A program made the position numbers and the translations under genes. The notes under the pieces were generated by a model. That model made no database searches. It was given only the letters and a program-made list of their open reading frames with translations, and was not told the DNA's origin. This document shows, piece after piece, positions 17,429 to 26,852 of a DNA stretch of 64,000 bases. Position 1 is the first letter of the stretch. The number at the start of each line of letters is the position of its first letter. The stretch comes from Paenibacillus_S sp043945595 (GTDB lineage Bacteria > Bacillota > Bacilli > Paenibacillales > NBRC-103111), in NCBI RefSeq assembly GCF_043945595.1, contig NZ_JBIFNP010000001.1, positions 5,208,001 through 5,272,000 of the forward strand. Direction: 5' to 3'.

Positions 17429-17808
17429 GCCCGTCCCGTATCCTTAAGCATGATCTCTTGATGCGTTGGGTAGCGGAACGGTTTGCCTGCCTGCTCCCCT
17501 TCAAACGTCATTCCATCCTGCACGACCACAATCCGGCTGCCCGCCGCCTTGATCGTTATGTCTGGACTGATAAACAGTTTGGCATCATAATCAATCGTGT
17601 TATCCGTGGCCGTCCTTTGCGCCGCTCGGAGGGAGGTCTGCGACAAAGCGCAGGGCTGATCTTCCAGCACCGTCACGGCCTGCTGCCGTGTAGCCTTGGT
17701 AACCGGGTCTTTGACCTGCCGATACTCCGTCACCGTGCAGCGACCGTCATATGTCATCTCAATCGCAGCGCGCTCCGCTGCTACGTTGCCAAATGGCATC
17801 GCTACCAC
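17425..17808 (-). CDS. xkdH: Head-tail joining protein (XkdH-like)
   Basis: 127 residues. The N-terminal beta strands include MTYDGRCTVTEYRQVKDPVT, and EDQPCALSQTSLRAAQ, LFISPDITIKAAGSRIVVVQ are characteristic of the XkdH/minor capsid joining family. It overlaps its neighbours on both sides, so the connector genes are translated together. Confidence 0.82.
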   Translation of the reverse strand: MVAMPFGNVAAERAAIEMTYDGRCTVTEYRQVKDPVTKATRQQAVTVLEDQPCALSQTSLRAAQRTATDNTIDYDAKLFISPDITIKAAGSRIVVVQDGMTFEGEQAGKPFRYPTHQEIMLKDTGRA

Positions 17809-18167
17809 CCCATCCGGCGATACGCATTGAGCTGAGCCGCATAATTTCGTACAAAGGAGGCTCCTGCGCCAGCCGAAACAACGGGCTTGGAAGAGCCGAA
17901 ATTCGTCTGCACGTCGCCGCGCTTCACGCTCACGACCGCCGGCGCGGTCTGCTCAAATTCGGTCGAATACTTCGATCGGTAATAGTCCTCCGCGATCTGC
18001 AGCACCACATTATCCAAGGCTTCGGGAATCTCGGTAATCCGGCAATACGTCAGAACAGATTGGATGACGGTTTCAAGCACAAAGCTCAGCCGTTCATCCT
18101 TCTCCGTGGTATCCTGCGGGATTCCCAGCAGCGACTTCAATTTGATGAGGTATTCAGCGAACGTCAT
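17802..18167 (-). CDS. Head-tail connector, gp6-like
   Basis: 121 residues, mainly helical. KLKSLLGIPQDTTEKDERLS and VLTYCRITEIPEALDNVVLQ fit the gp6/YqbG-type adaptor that binds the portal. It is the first of the four connector/tail-completion genes. Confidence 0.82.
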   Translation of the reverse strand: MTFAEYLIKLKSLLGIPQDTTEKDERLSFVLETVIQSVLTYCRITEIPEALDNVVLQIAEDYYRSKYSTEFEQTAPAVVSVKRGDVQTNFGSSKPVVSAGAGASFVRNYAAQLNAYRRMGW

Positions 18168-18181
18168 CGGCTTCCGCCTCC

Positions 18182-18406
18182 CTACTCCCCGATAGGCCTG
18201 ATTGCCTTTGCTTCCAGCAGCTCGGCATAAACATCTTCTGGCAGATCTACTCGCTGGCCGGCTTCGTATAACTCCCGATTATGCTTGCAGTTCGTCAAGA
18301 ATACCGCGGGGATCTTCTCTTCTTGAGTTGCAGGTGGAGCATCCGGCAGTTGCGTTGCTCCTTGATTTGCTTTCGGTGCTGTCTCATCTGCTTTTGCCAT
18401 TGTCAT
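18182..18406 (-). CDS. Hypothetical phage protein (capsid-connector spacer gene)
   Basis: 74 residues. A disordered A/P/Q-rich first half is followed by a compact second half (VFLTNCKHNRELYEAGQRVD, LPEDVYAELLEAKAIRPI) resembling small N-terminal-domain proteins seen next to Mu-like and PBSX-like capsid genes. Role unknown. Confidence 0.6.
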   Translation of the reverse strand: MTMAKADETAPKANQGATQLPDAPPATQEEKIPAVFLTNCKHNRELYEAGQRVDLPEDVYAELLEAKAIRPIGE

Positions 18407-18422
18407 TTTCCCCTTTCAGAAG

Positions 18423-18449
18423 TTAAATAGGAGAGGCCTAAGCCCCTCC
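18423..18449 (-). terminator. Hairpin after the capsid gene
   Basis: On the minus strand GGAGGGGC TTAG GCCTCTCC (one G-T pair) is followed by TATTTAA, touching the capsid stop codon. It is probably a partial terminator or 3' stabiliser that raises capsid over connector expression. Confidence 0.6.
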
Positions 18450-19493
18450 TTACGCTACCTTTGCAATAAAAATGGTGTCCATTGTCTCGAACGACGGCAG
18501 GACAATCTCGGAAACAATCGTCTCGACGTTGACCGGATGCGGCTCCTTGATCGTCGTAATGGCCACGCCAGTATTTACAATGGATACCTCAGCCGAGGTT
18601 GCACCGGCCATCAGGTCGGCCTCCTCCGGCGTGGTACCGTACCAGGTATTGCCCAGGTTTCCATCCGGGATGAGTGTGAAGTAATCATCAGGGAAAAATT
18701 GATACGTTGTACCATCCTGCAGGGCATAAATCTTGTTATAGACGGCGACCGTGATACCGAGCTTGTTCTGCAGATAAGCACGAAGCAATGCATCGGTCAT
18801 GATGATGTTTTGTCCACCCAAAGGGTTCATGTCCAGCCTAATAGCCGGATGATCCATCAGATAGCCCCATGTCTTTTCCGTGCAAATCGCACGTGCCAGC
18901 ATCGCACCGGTATCGCCGTTAATGGTTTTCTTCCAACGCTGAATGTCCTGGATCGGCGTACTCCCTGGATCACTCCACTTGGCCGTGCCGGAGAGCGTTT
19001 CCTTGTGGCTGCCGGCAAAACCATAATTGTAATTGTAATCCTGCCGGTTCGCCGTGATACGGATCTGCCCGCTGGAGAGCAGCTGCATAATCATCCGCTC
19101 CGGGATAACCTGAGCACCCGCAACGAGTGCCGCCCGATCATCGTAAATTTGCGTAACCAGCGGCATAATGTACTGGTCGTTGCTGTTATCCTGCAGCCGA
19201 AGCAGCTCTTGGCGATCTTTCTCGCCAATCCTCATTCCTTCGCGGAAGAACGGCATTTCCGTTTCGATTTTCGTGAAGCCGATGCGGTCCCGCAGCGTCG
19301 CTTTGGCATCGAATGCCGAAGGCTGCAGCGAGACAGGCAAACCACGGGCGCCCTTGATCCACGCTAGATCAAGGCCAAGTTTCTTTTTCGGTGGAAACAG
19401 CGTAGCCCCTAGGTAGGGAATGTCGTTGCTTGGGTTATTGGTGACGTAAGCTGCAAGCGATTTGGCTGTTACATAATCAAAAATGGTTGGCAT
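18450..19493 (-). CDS. Major capsid protein E family
   Basis: 347 residues. Content and layout (LGATLFPPKKKLGLDLAWIK, EMPFFREGMRIGEKDRQELL, NPLGGQNIIMTDALLRAYLQ) match the lambda gpE / Phage_cap_E family. It forms the capsid shell. It is preceded by a decoration protein and scaffold in the expected order. Confidence 0.92.
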   Translation of the reverse strand: MPTIFDYVTAKSLAAYVTNNPSNDIPYLGATLFPPKKKLGLDLAWIKGARGLPVSLQPSAFDAKATLRDRIGFTKIETEMPFFREGMRIGEKDRQELLRLQDNSNDQYIMPLVTQIYDDRAALVAGAQVIPERMIMQLLSSGQIRITANRQDYNYNYGFAGSHKETLSGTAKWSDPGSTPIQDIQRWKKTINGDTGAMLARAICTEKTWGYLMDHPAIRLDMNPLGGQNIIMTDALLRAYLQNKLGITVAVYNKIYALQDGTTYQFFPDDYFTLIPDGNLGNTWYGTTPEEADLMAGATSAEVSIVNTGVAITTIKEPHPVNVETIVSEIVLPSFETMDTIFIAKVA

Positions 19494-19512
19494 TGGTTTT
19501 CAGTCCCCTTTC

Positions 19513-19884
19513 TTATTTCAAAAATGTGATCTGCTTCAGCGCAGCGATTTCTTCGGTCGTCGGCGCCGTCGGAAGCTTGCTCACATCGATAAAACCATGG
19601 ATAAGCAAAGCGCCGGAAGCCGGCCCATAGGTCACGTCCACGTCGTAGAAGAGCACCCCCTCGGCGTTAGAAACACCCGTAGTGGTCACTGCTTTCTTCG
19701 CCAGCTTGGTGATATCGCCCAAAATGCCGTTGCCGATGATCGTCCCGGCTGGAACAATTTTGCGGCCGTCTGCGTTGGCCGCAATGCCGGTGTCATCTAC
19801 CGTGACCGCCAGGTCGACATAATGGTCCGGGAATTTCAGAATTTCCTTGCGATTACCGTAGGTCGTGGTTACAAATTTACTCAT
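19513..19884 (-). CDS. Head decoration protein (gpD-like)
   Basis: 123 residues, beta-rich. GRKIVPAGTIIGNGILGDIT and VLFYDVDVTYGPASGALLIH are typical of lambda gpD-like decoration proteins that stabilise capsids. It is directly upstream of the capsid gene. Confidence 0.85.
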   Translation of the reverse strand: MSKFVTTTYGNRKEILKFPDHYVDLAVTVDDTGIAANADGRKIVPAGTIIGNGILGDITKLAKKAVTTTGVSNAEGVLFYDVDVTYGPASGALLIHGFIDVSKLPTAPTTEEIAALKQITFLK

Positions 19885-19890
19885 GCTCTA

Positions 19891-20541
19891 TCAGCCTCCA
19901 AAATAAGATTTTTGTGCATCCGACGTGGCGCTGTTCGACTTGGCGAAGTCAGCGACTCGCTTACCAAAGTCTGCAGCCGTGCTATTCCCGCCTGCGCCAC
20001 CGGATCCGCCGGCACCGCCGCTTTCCGCAGGATTCGTCCCCTTGAATTGGAACTGCCCGCCGCCTTTATCTTCCGGCACAAATAAAAAAGCCTTGCTGGT
20101 TTGCAGGGCTTTGATCTGGTCGTCCAATCCGGCTTTGACGCTGCCGTTGTCATCCAACTCGATCTTTGTTTTATCCAACAGCCCCGCAACGATGTCCGGG
20201 TCGTGGACCTTGCCAGCCAGCGCAAGCTTTACGGCCGTCCCGAGGCGCAACTCCTTTGCGTCAGCCTCGTACTTCTCCTTCGCGACCTTATTCTCGCCCT
20301 GAAGCGTTTCGATCTGCTTCTTCAGCGCTTCATTATCGCCGGCAGACTTCTTCAGTTCTTCGAGCTGTCCGGACGCCTTATCACGATCCGTCTCCGCTTG
20401 CTTCTTCGCGGCGTTAACCTCATCGAAGCGCGCCTTCGGAATAAAGCTTTTTAATTCCTCGGCGGACGCTGCGGCAGCTTTCTCGGCTTGCTCCTCCGCG
20501 AGACCCAATGCGATAAACTGTTCCTTTGTCATCTTTCTCAT
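19891..20541 (-). CDS. Capsid scaffolding protein (phage GP20-like)
   Basis: 216 residues. Residues 1-35 are helical, and residues 40-110 a coiled coil (KQAETDRDKASGQLEELKKS). A glycine-rich linker (GGAGGSGGAGG) precedes the C-terminal capsid-binding tail. This is the layout of the GP20/SPP1 gp11 scaffold family, which shapes the procapsid and then leaves. Confidence 0.87.
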   Translation of the reverse strand: MRKMTKEQFIALGLAEEQAEKAAAASAEELKSFIPKARFDEVNAAKKQAETDRDKASGQLEELKKSAGDNEALKKQIETLQGENKVAKEKYEADAKELRLGTAVKLALAGKVHDPDIVAGLLDKTKIELDDNGSVKAGLDDQIKALQTSKAFLFVPEDKGGGQFQFKGTNPAESGGAGGSGGAGGNSTAADFGKRVADFAKSNSATSDAQKSYFGG

Positions 20542-20644
20542 CCTTTCATCTTCGCTTTTTACCCGGTCGCGTCCGGTGATGTCCTCTTATTTAGCACCGC
20601 AGGAAACGGCGAAGAGGCCCCAGCAGTCTCAGCCGGAGCCCAAT

Positions 20645-20673
20645 GAAAAAACACCCTCGCGTCTGCGGGAGTG
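20645..20673 (-). terminator. Intrinsic terminator after the 144-residue gene
   Basis: On the minus strand CACTCCCGC AGAC GCGAGGGTG (one mismatch) is followed by TTTTTT. It ends the portal-minor head-144 unit before the scaffold gene. Confidence 0.75.
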
Positions 20674-20676
20674 CTC

Positions 20677-21111
20677 TTATTTAAAAATTTGTTGAAATAA
20701 TACTTCGATTTCTTTGATGCTCTGTTCTAAACGTTGTAGATCAGCCGCTGTTCCCGATTCAGCAAAACTGCGCCTGAACCTCTCTTTATATCGTTCGATT
20801 AAGATGGTGAAGTTTTTGTTGTCCTCTTCGTAAGCATCAGGGTTCCCGGTGTATTTCTGCTTTAGAAGCAATACCTTGATTAGTCTTTCTTCAGATATTT
20901 GCTTTTTCTCAGCAACGAACCCATCAAGGCCTCCCTGCCAGGGAAATGAATCAAGCTGAAGATTGGATTTCCAAATGACTTCGCTTAGTTCGTTGATAAA
21001 TTCATTGAACTTTTCGGGTGTCAGTCTTTCCTTGTAAGACTTATATGTCCCTTCTAATTGCAAGCGATTTTTTTCTTTGCTAATAGGGGGCACCTTAGTC
21101 ATTCCTTTCAT
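20677..21111 (-). CDS. Hypothetical protein paired with the minor head C-terminal domain (candidate immunity/partner)
   Basis: 144 residues, helical and rich in K and E, with no known domain. It overlaps the end of the minor head gene by 17 nt and is followed by a terminator, so it is tied to that gene and not to the scaffold gene. A small unrelated protein directly after a MuF protein with an extra C-terminal domain is the arrangement of MuF polymorphic toxins and their immunity proteins. The immunity role is inference. Confidence 0.55.
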   Translation of the reverse strand: MKGMTKVPPISKEKNRLQLEGTYKSYKERLTPEKFNEFINELSEVIWKSNLQLDSFPWQGGLDGFVAEKKQISEERLIKVLLLKQKYTGNPDAYEEDNKNFTILIERYKERFRRSFAESGTAADLQRLEQSIKEIEVLFQQIFK

Positions 21112-22798
21112 AAAGCAATCCTTTAATCAGTTCCACAAGCTTAAGCATAACCAGATGCTTTAAATCGTAGCCTGCTATTGCATCTTCTATCGTTAAATTT
21201 CTCTCCGCGGCTTCCTCAGCTCCAGACAGGAGGGACATTACATCTTCCAAGTCGACGGAAAGATCTTCATCTTTGGTGAGCCGATATACATATGCAGAAT
21301 CCACTATTCGAAGTTCCCTCAATCCATTTCGGAAGAAGAAAAGAACATCATCAGGACTAAACGACCCTCCGGGTTCTCCGTCATAATCGGGATGATTATG
21401 CGTAATCGCAGCATCCTTGAGTTTAGCAACGCCGATAGCCTCGGGGTTTACTGCGGATCTACTACCCTTAACATGATAAACCTCTCCGTCTCGTGTGATA
21501 GCTACAGCGTGTTCATCTGTAGCCTTCCTGATTTCTTTCTCCGCTTCGGTTAGGAAATTCTTGGCAGCCGGCTGATCATAGGGGTCAATGTCTCCCAATT
21601 TGCGTGGCCTGTCCGGTTCTAAATCATTAAGCGGCAAATCCTTAGGGAGCAGCAATTTCGGTGCCGTTTTTCCAGTTTCATCATACCATTTTTCAGGCTC
21701 TGGTGCATAGCCACCGCCCACCCCATTTGTCACTCCGTTACCTGATGACAACTGAGGAGGCTTCTTAGCATCAACCGGCGCGTGCTCTTTGGCCCACTGT
21801 TCGTATGTCATGTCACCAGGGACATTATACGTCTTGCCATCGTCACCACGCGCAGCGCGCTCCTTGATATTGTCCTCGTAATAAGGGATATCGACTGTGC
21901 GACAACGGCCATGAAACGGTGCGCAGTTCACTCCCGGCTGCGCCTCGGCGAGCGGGAAAATCGTCTTATCCATCGTCCTGCAGGTTTTCGAGGTTCGCTT
22001 ATCCAACGTCGCGATATTTTGATATTTCTCCACGCCCAGTTCGTCGTAGGCGGCCCGGCGGGAGGCTCCCGAGAAATAAGCTGATTCAGTGAGAACCAGA
22101 TTCTCGGCCCGTGACCTAGAAACCCCCATACGCTCGGAAAGCTGCGTAATCATCTTGTCAGAGGAATCGCCGCGGATCAGCCCTTGTACGAGTGTCGTGT
22201 TGAGCTCCGACACCAGTTTCGTCCGGTCTGCCCAGATCCTGCTGCTGAAATTGCTGCCGTCCGGTGCCCAGGGTTTTACGAGCAGATTTTCAAGCTGGCG
22301 GGTATCCAGTTTGGCGAAAGAAGAACCGAGCCCTGCGCCCTTTTGTAGCTCGAAGATGCTGCGGTAATAGTTGTCCTTGTAAATACCGCCCAGAACGGCT
22401 GAGGTTCCCTGCTGGCGCTTCGCTGTCAGGACCTCGACGTGTTGTCTCATCTGCGTCTGCAACGCCTCCAGACGGCTGATATGGACTTTGGCGCTGGCAT
22501 TCTCCAGCTCCTTCATCCATCGTTGATCCACGGCGTTCTCACGGCCGGCCTTGATGTACTCGTCAACGGTTCACCGGAATTCCTTCAGTTCGTTTTTCTG
22601 CAGCAGCTTGCGGGCTTCCGCCATGCTGACCCCGTTGTTTTTGGCCAGACGTGCATACCAGGTATCGACGTCCTTCTGAATCTTCGCTATAGCCTTTTCG
22701 TATTCCTCGTTTGTCCGCTGAACGAAAGCCTCACCTTTCTGGAGTTGCGCCTCATTCAGCGTTTCCATCCGCTGCGCCCAATACTCCTCCGATTTCAT
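21095..22798 (-). pseudogene. MuF-type minor head protein with JAB-like C-terminal domain; in-frame TGA
   Basis: Codons 1-75 (from ATG 22798, ends KNELKEFR) meet TGA at 22573-22571, then continue in the same frame with TVDEYIKAGRENAVDQRW; a TGG would restore about 567 residues. The second part has the MuF fold, including CAPFHGRCRTVDIPYY. An added domain of about 100 residues carries THNHPDYDGEPGGSFSPDD, a JAMM-like HxH...SxxD pattern with a longer spacer. MuF proteins enter the capsid; the extra domain could be a metalloprotease or toxin. As read, a start at GTG 22531 would give a headless 478-residue protein. Confidence 0.75.
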
Positions 22799-22995
22799 TC
22801 GTCGTCAGCTCCGTCATCAGGACTTTCGGTCGTAAAACCGATGGCCGCCGTGCTATTGGATGAAGGCTCGCTGACAGCTCTAATCAGATCAGCTAAGGCC
22901 CCAATATCGGCAGCAGCTGGCTCAGAGGCTGAGTGCCGCTCACACAGCTTGCAAATCAGTTCATTAACCTTCTGTACCGCTGCCGTCGAGAGCAT
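22795..22995 (-). CDS. Hypothetical phage protein between portal and minor head
   Basis: 66 residues from ATG 22995 (MLSTAAVQKVNELICKLCER), chosen for the GGAGGTGATCCTA just upstream; this site lies inside the portal gene. The first half is helical with CKLC. The rest is low complexity. It overlaps both neighbours. Unknown function. Confidence 0.6.
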   Translation of the reverse strand: MLSTAAVQKVNELICKLCERHSASEPAAADIGALADLIRAVSEPSSNSTAAIGFTTESPDDGADDE

Positions 22996-24448
22996 TAGGA
23001 TCACCTCCGCCCATTCCGCCATACTGTTGCATTTCGGCTAAAGCATCCTCTTTTTGCTTCTTGATACGATCAAGCTCCGCTTGCACGTCGGTAACGTATG
23101 GGTGCTGCGCCACCAACGTCTCGTCTGACAGGATGCCGACGCTATTCTTGATGTCTCCGATGACGGAAGATTCATCAACCGGCATATCGCGGTTGAAGAT
23201 GAACGTCACCTTCTCTCCGCTGTAATCCGCTCCAGTCGTATTAAACAAATGCGTATCGATAAACCAGCGCAGCTGCTCAAGGCTGGCTTGAAACTCCGTC
23301 TCGATCGTGCTGGCGTCGAGATCCAGATCGCCGTATAAAAAGCGTAACGCCACACCGGAAGGAGCACTGCCAAAGTTTGTAGCCTGTGTATCAACGCCTC
23401 GGCCAAACTCGTAGATGTCTTTACGATTCTGCTCCTGGTGAGCCTTATACGCTTCGGTACTCATATCCAGCCCGATCGTATCGACGCCACCGTCGGCTTC
23501 AACGAAGGCAGTGCGGTACGTGGCGATGTTCTTCCGGAATTCGCCGGCGTTGGTGCCGCCATAGTTTTTGACGACATAGATACTGTCCGGCAAATCCTCC
23601 AGGTTATTACTGTTGTCCGACTTCCGCTTATCGTAGTCATCGACCAGCGACTTGATGATCTCAACGAGCGGCTGCTCCTCCTCGTTATACTTCCAGGCAA
23701 TAAACGGGATCCGTTCCCAGTTCATCGGCTGCTCCTGCTCGGCGGCCACTACCGAGAAGTGCGCCTCCTCCGCTCCAGCCTCCACATCCGGCGCAAGACC
23801 GGTCCCGTTGACGATATAACGTCGCACGCCGTGGGTATCCCACCACTCGATCTTTCGGACCGTTGTCCTGCGCATCCCTTCATAGGCGACGACCTCATAA
23901 TCCCGAATCAAGGCGTCCAGGATGGTGTGCGCATCGTCTCGCCAAAGCGGAATGATTTCTTCGGACCGCATTTTTTTAAAGCTAAGAGCGCCCGCCTCGT
24001 CATAATAAACGTGCAGCCAGGCTATCCCCTTGTTAACGGCCTCCTTGCAGATCGACTGCAGCCGACGGAGCATGTCCTCGTTAAAGATAGCGTTCAGCGC
24101 TGCTTGGTAAGCGTCAGGCTGAGCTTGGATGCTCATAGGCTTACCGAGCAGATATCCGACCTTCTGATCGACCAATTTACGAACAAAGCCGTTCGCCAGC
24201 TTGTTATTGGACAGATTTCCAACGAGCTCCTTCGCACCGCTGGAGCCGATCGCCGTCCGCTTCCGCTCCAGAATGTCCGTCTTGTTGCGGTAATACCGAT
24301 CGCCGATAAACATCCATACTCTCTTCTCTGAGGCTCGCCAATCGCCGATTTCCAGCTGGATGATCTGCTCGATCGTCGCAGCCGATTGGGCGCCGTCCTT
24401 GAGAATACGCTCGATATCTTGCATCTCGCCGTTGATCGTAAAAAACAT
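22964..24448 (-). CDS. Portal protein, SPP1 gp6-like
   Basis: 494 residues. QLEIGDWRASEKRVWMFIGD, VRKLVDQKVGYLLGKPMSIQ, the long central helix and ATNFGSAPSGVALRFLYGDL are hallmarks of SPP1-type portals. It forms the dodecameric DNA entry ring at the capsid vertex. It lies 15 nt after the terminase gene. Confidence 0.95.
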   Translation of the reverse strand: MFFTINGEMQDIERILKDGAQSAATIEQIIQLEIGDWRASEKRVWMFIGDRYYRNKTDILERKRTAIGSSGAKELVGNLSNNKLANGFVRKLVDQKVGYLLGKPMSIQAQPDAYQAALNAIFNEDMLRRLQSICKEAVNKGIAWLHVYYDEAGALSFKKMRSEEIIPLWRDDAHTILDALIRDYEVVAYEGMRRTTVRKIEWWDTHGVRRYIVNGTGLAPDVEAGAEEAHFSVVAAEQEQPMNWERIPFIAWKYNEEEQPLVEIIKSLVDDYDKRKSDNSNNLEDLPDSIYVVKNYGGTNAGEFRKNIATYRTAFVEADGGVDTIGLDMSTEAYKAHQEQNRKDIYEFGRGVDTQATNFGSAPSGVALRFLYGDLDLDASTIETEFQASLEQLRWFIDTHLFNTTGADYSGEKVTFIFNRDMPVDESSVIGDIKNSVGILSDETLVAQHPYVTDVQAELDRIKKQKEDALAEMQQYGGMGGGDPNALDGSGTEG

Positions 24449-24463
24449 CTATATCCCTCCTTT

Positions 24464-25747
24464 CTATCCGGCGTCAGGGAAGTACACGCCTCCCCTGCGC
24501 TTCACGACACTCCGCACAAAATAACGATCTCCATCCATCTGATGGTCGTTTTCTTTTACCGGCTTATCTTCGCCACGCTGTGCAGCCTTCTCGTCCCAAA
24601 CGTAGGAACTGAATTCCCGGAACGTCTCATTGCAGCAATCGTTATACTTGATTAAGCCTTCAGTGAGTGCTGAGGCTACGTCCCGAATACCGTCGACCAC
24701 ATCGTTATCCGCTTTGATAACGCGCAGCACGCCGCGTTTTTTGACAGCGGCAATAAAAGAAGCTGCTGAAGGGTCAATAATAACACCCTTGATCAGCAGC
24801 TTCCCTACAAACTCAATGAGATCGTCACAATACTCCTCATCCGTCTTTTGGCGGCTTTTGGCTCGGCCGTCGTAATGATATTCCTTAATTTTGTACCAGA
24901 CGCCCTTGCTTTGCCCCCATAGCCCGAATGTCGTTGGATTCTGCGTTCCGTAGTCGCAGCTGACATAATACTGCACATACGGCCTGTCCTCCGTCTTAAC
25001 GACGTGCTTGTCCATATCGAACATGTCGTAGATTACACCCTCAGCCATTACCCAAAGTCCAAGGATGTATCGCCTATAGAAGATTCCAGTGTACATCCGG
25101 CGGTAGCGCTCTTTCACCTTTTCTGAGATCGACAAATTATCGTCCATCGTAAAATGGAGATGCAAGGCATTTTTCTCGGCAAGTCGATCGAGCCACTCTA
25201 GCTTGAACCAGTGATACGGCCCCGCAGGGTTGCAGTTAAACCAAAACTTGGCGCCCTCTACACTGCAGCGTGCTGTCGCCTGGTTAACGAAGGACTGCGG
25301 CATCAAAGCGACCTCATCGAAAAACATGCCTGCGAGTGTGATCCCTTGAATCAGATCCTGGCTGCGCTCATCTTTCCCGCCGAACAAGAAAAAGTAATTG
25401 CTCGATCTGCCCCGGCTGACCGTCAGCATGTTTGCGGTTAGATCATCGTGAACCCGGTACCCCCGGCTTTTCAGCATACGTTTTAGCGGGCCGATAACAT
25501 TCCGCCGCAGCGCGCCGATCGTCTTGCCTGCCATGCCGAATTGCTCGCCGTTAAATGTCTCAGTAGCCCAGACAATATAGCTGAACGACATGGCCACTGT
25601 CTTGCCGGCACGAACGGATCCATCGCAAATAACCGCATCCTTATCGTGATGAGGGCATTCGGGCATCCACCAGGTGAGAACCTTTAATTGCTTCTTCGAG
25701 AACGGCGACCAGCGGAACGTAGGCGGTTTAAGTTTCGGTCTCGCCAT
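24464..25747 (-). CDS. terL: Terminase large subunit (PBSX/XtmB-like)
   Basis: 427 residues. Walker A-like GSVRAGKTVAMSFS (near residue 45), motif LAGMFFDEVALMPQSF with the DE pair, and C-terminal nuclease acidic residues (SCDYGTQNPTTFGLWG; VIDPSAASF) match PBSX-family TerL. It pumps and cuts DNA during packaging. It overlaps the small zinc protein gene upstream by 20 nt. Confidence 0.95.
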   Translation of the reverse strand: MARPKLKPPTFRWSPFSKKQLKVLTWWMPECPHHDKDAVICDGSVRAGKTVAMSFSYIVWATETFNGEQFGMAGKTIGALRRNVIGPLKRMLKSRGYRVHDDLTANMLTVSRGRSSNYFFLFGGKDERSQDLIQGITLAGMFFDEVALMPQSFVNQATARCSVEGAKFWFNCNPAGPYHWFKLEWLDRLAEKNALHLHFTMDDNLSISEKVKERYRRMYTGIFYRRYILGLWVMAEGVIYDMFDMDKHVVKTEDRPYVQYYVSCDYGTQNPTTFGLWGQSKGVWYKIKEYHYDGRAKSRQKTDEEYCDDLIEFVGKLLIKGVIIDPSAASFIAAVKKRGVLRVIKADNDVVDGIRDVASALTEGLIKYNDCCNETFREFSSYVWDEKAAQRGEDKPVKENDHQMDGDRYFVRSVVKRRGGVYFPDAG

Positions 25748-25868
25748 CTTCGTTGTCTTCTTCCTGCTCTTCTATTTCCCGTTCGGTTACGCCACAACTT
25801 GGGCAAAAGGATTCATCACAGCAAGGGCATTTTACTAAAAAGGTGCTGCAAGTTTTGCAATCGTACAT
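25728..25868 (-). CDS. Small Cys-rich (zinc-ribbon-like) protein between terminase genes
   Basis: 46 residues from ATG 25868 (MYDCKTCSTFLVKCPCCDES FCPSCG in two pieces) behind GGAGGTGAAAGGAAG. Four CxxC/CxC groups (C4-C7, C14-C16-C17, C22-C25) suggest one or two zinc sites, followed by an acidic tail. The stop lies inside the terL start region, so the two are probably coupled. It could assist terminase; no homologue is named. Confidence 0.65.
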   Translation of the reverse strand: MYDCKTCSTFLVKCPCCDESFCPSCGVTEREIEEQEEDNEDGETET

Positions 25869-26045
25869 CTTCCTTTCACCTCCGCGTTGCCCAGACATCT
25901 GTACAAAATGTGGATTTTATACAATACTAAAGCTGTTTCAGCCTTATTCAGTGCATAATCATGTAAAAATGATGCCTATATCGAATATTTATACGATTTT
26001 AGGGCGATTATTTCATGAAATCCTCTCATCAAGAGGTATTGCATA

Positions 26046-26822
26046 TTATTCATCGTCCCAAACCTCAGCAGATTTCCCTTTCAAAGCATCGATAAAGCCG
26101 TCATCCTCGGTCTCGCCTTCTGTATTGTCAGGAGTCTTTAGCCTATCGATCTCGAGCTTCTGCTTATCCTTCTCGTCAAGTATGCGCAGCGTTTGCCGCT
26201 GAGCTCGCTGGAGCTTCTCAAATGCGTTCACGACGTTCAGCAGCTTCGAGTCATTTAGAGAGTCAACCACTTCAGTCACAATTTCTTCTCTAAACTCGCC
26301 AGGGCCGTAGCCAGTTCGCAGCTTTTCGACGATCGTGTGAAACTCATTCGGGCTGTTCAACGATTTCTCAACCACTGAGAGCAGTTTGTCTGATATTCGA
26401 AAATGCTTGGCCGTCACCTTAGCGATATCGTCGCTTATGATGTCCGCAGCTTTTTCAGACGTTTTTTGTATGACAGCTGTATGATGCTGTTTTCGCTTAT
26501 CCGTCCAGATATGCCGCCCCGCATATTCCTTGATGGTTTGAAAGGGGATGTTGTGCTTTTTGGATAGACTCTCAAGCGTACAAGGTTTTTTGCGAATATC
26601 GGTGACATACTCGGTCTCTATAGCCGCCCATGATATATTGTTTGTTGTACAACTTTCATCCGATTGTTGTACAACATTCCACTTATCGCGCTGTTTCCAT
26701 ACTGCAATGACCTTCTCATCTTCACCCAGAAACTCGGCAATCCGACGATTGGTAATGTCTCCTTGATGCTCAAGCCAAATTTGATAAGCTTTATCCCGGT
26801 TGGGATTCCGTGCTCTTGCCAC
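26046..26822 (-). CDS. terS: Terminase small subunit (XtmA-like)
   Basis: 258 residues from GTG 26822. The N-terminal RNPNRDKAYQIWLEHQGDIT and NRRIAEFLGEDEKVIAVWKQ form the DNA-binding helix-turn-helix of PBSX-type TerS. A second HTH-like segment (TLESLSKKHNIPFQTIKEYA) and a C-terminal coiled coil for ring assembly follow. It recognises the packaging site. It is the first gene of the late transcript, just after the promoter-terminator pair. Confidence 0.88.
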   Translation of the reverse strand: MARARNPNRDKAYQIWLEHQGDITNRRIAEFLGEDEKVIAVWKQRDKWNVVQQSDESCTTNNISWAAIETEYVTDIRKKPCTLESLSKKHNIPFQTIKEYAGRHIWTDKRKQHHTAVIQKTSEKAADIISDDIAKVTAKHFRISDKLLSVVEKSLNSPNEFHTIVEKLRTGYGPGEFREEIVTEVVDSLNDSKLLNVVNAFEKLQRAQRQTLRILDEKDKQKLEIDRLKTPDNTEGETEDDGFIDALKGKSAEVWDDE

Positions 26823-26852
26823 TACATATCACCCACCTCCGCTGTAAAAATG

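Noticed and set aside
18537..19367. 276-codon plus-strand frame
   Set aside because: Shadow of the capsid gene. The frames at 23438-24331 (portal) and 30385-31242 (prim-pol) are likewise shadows.
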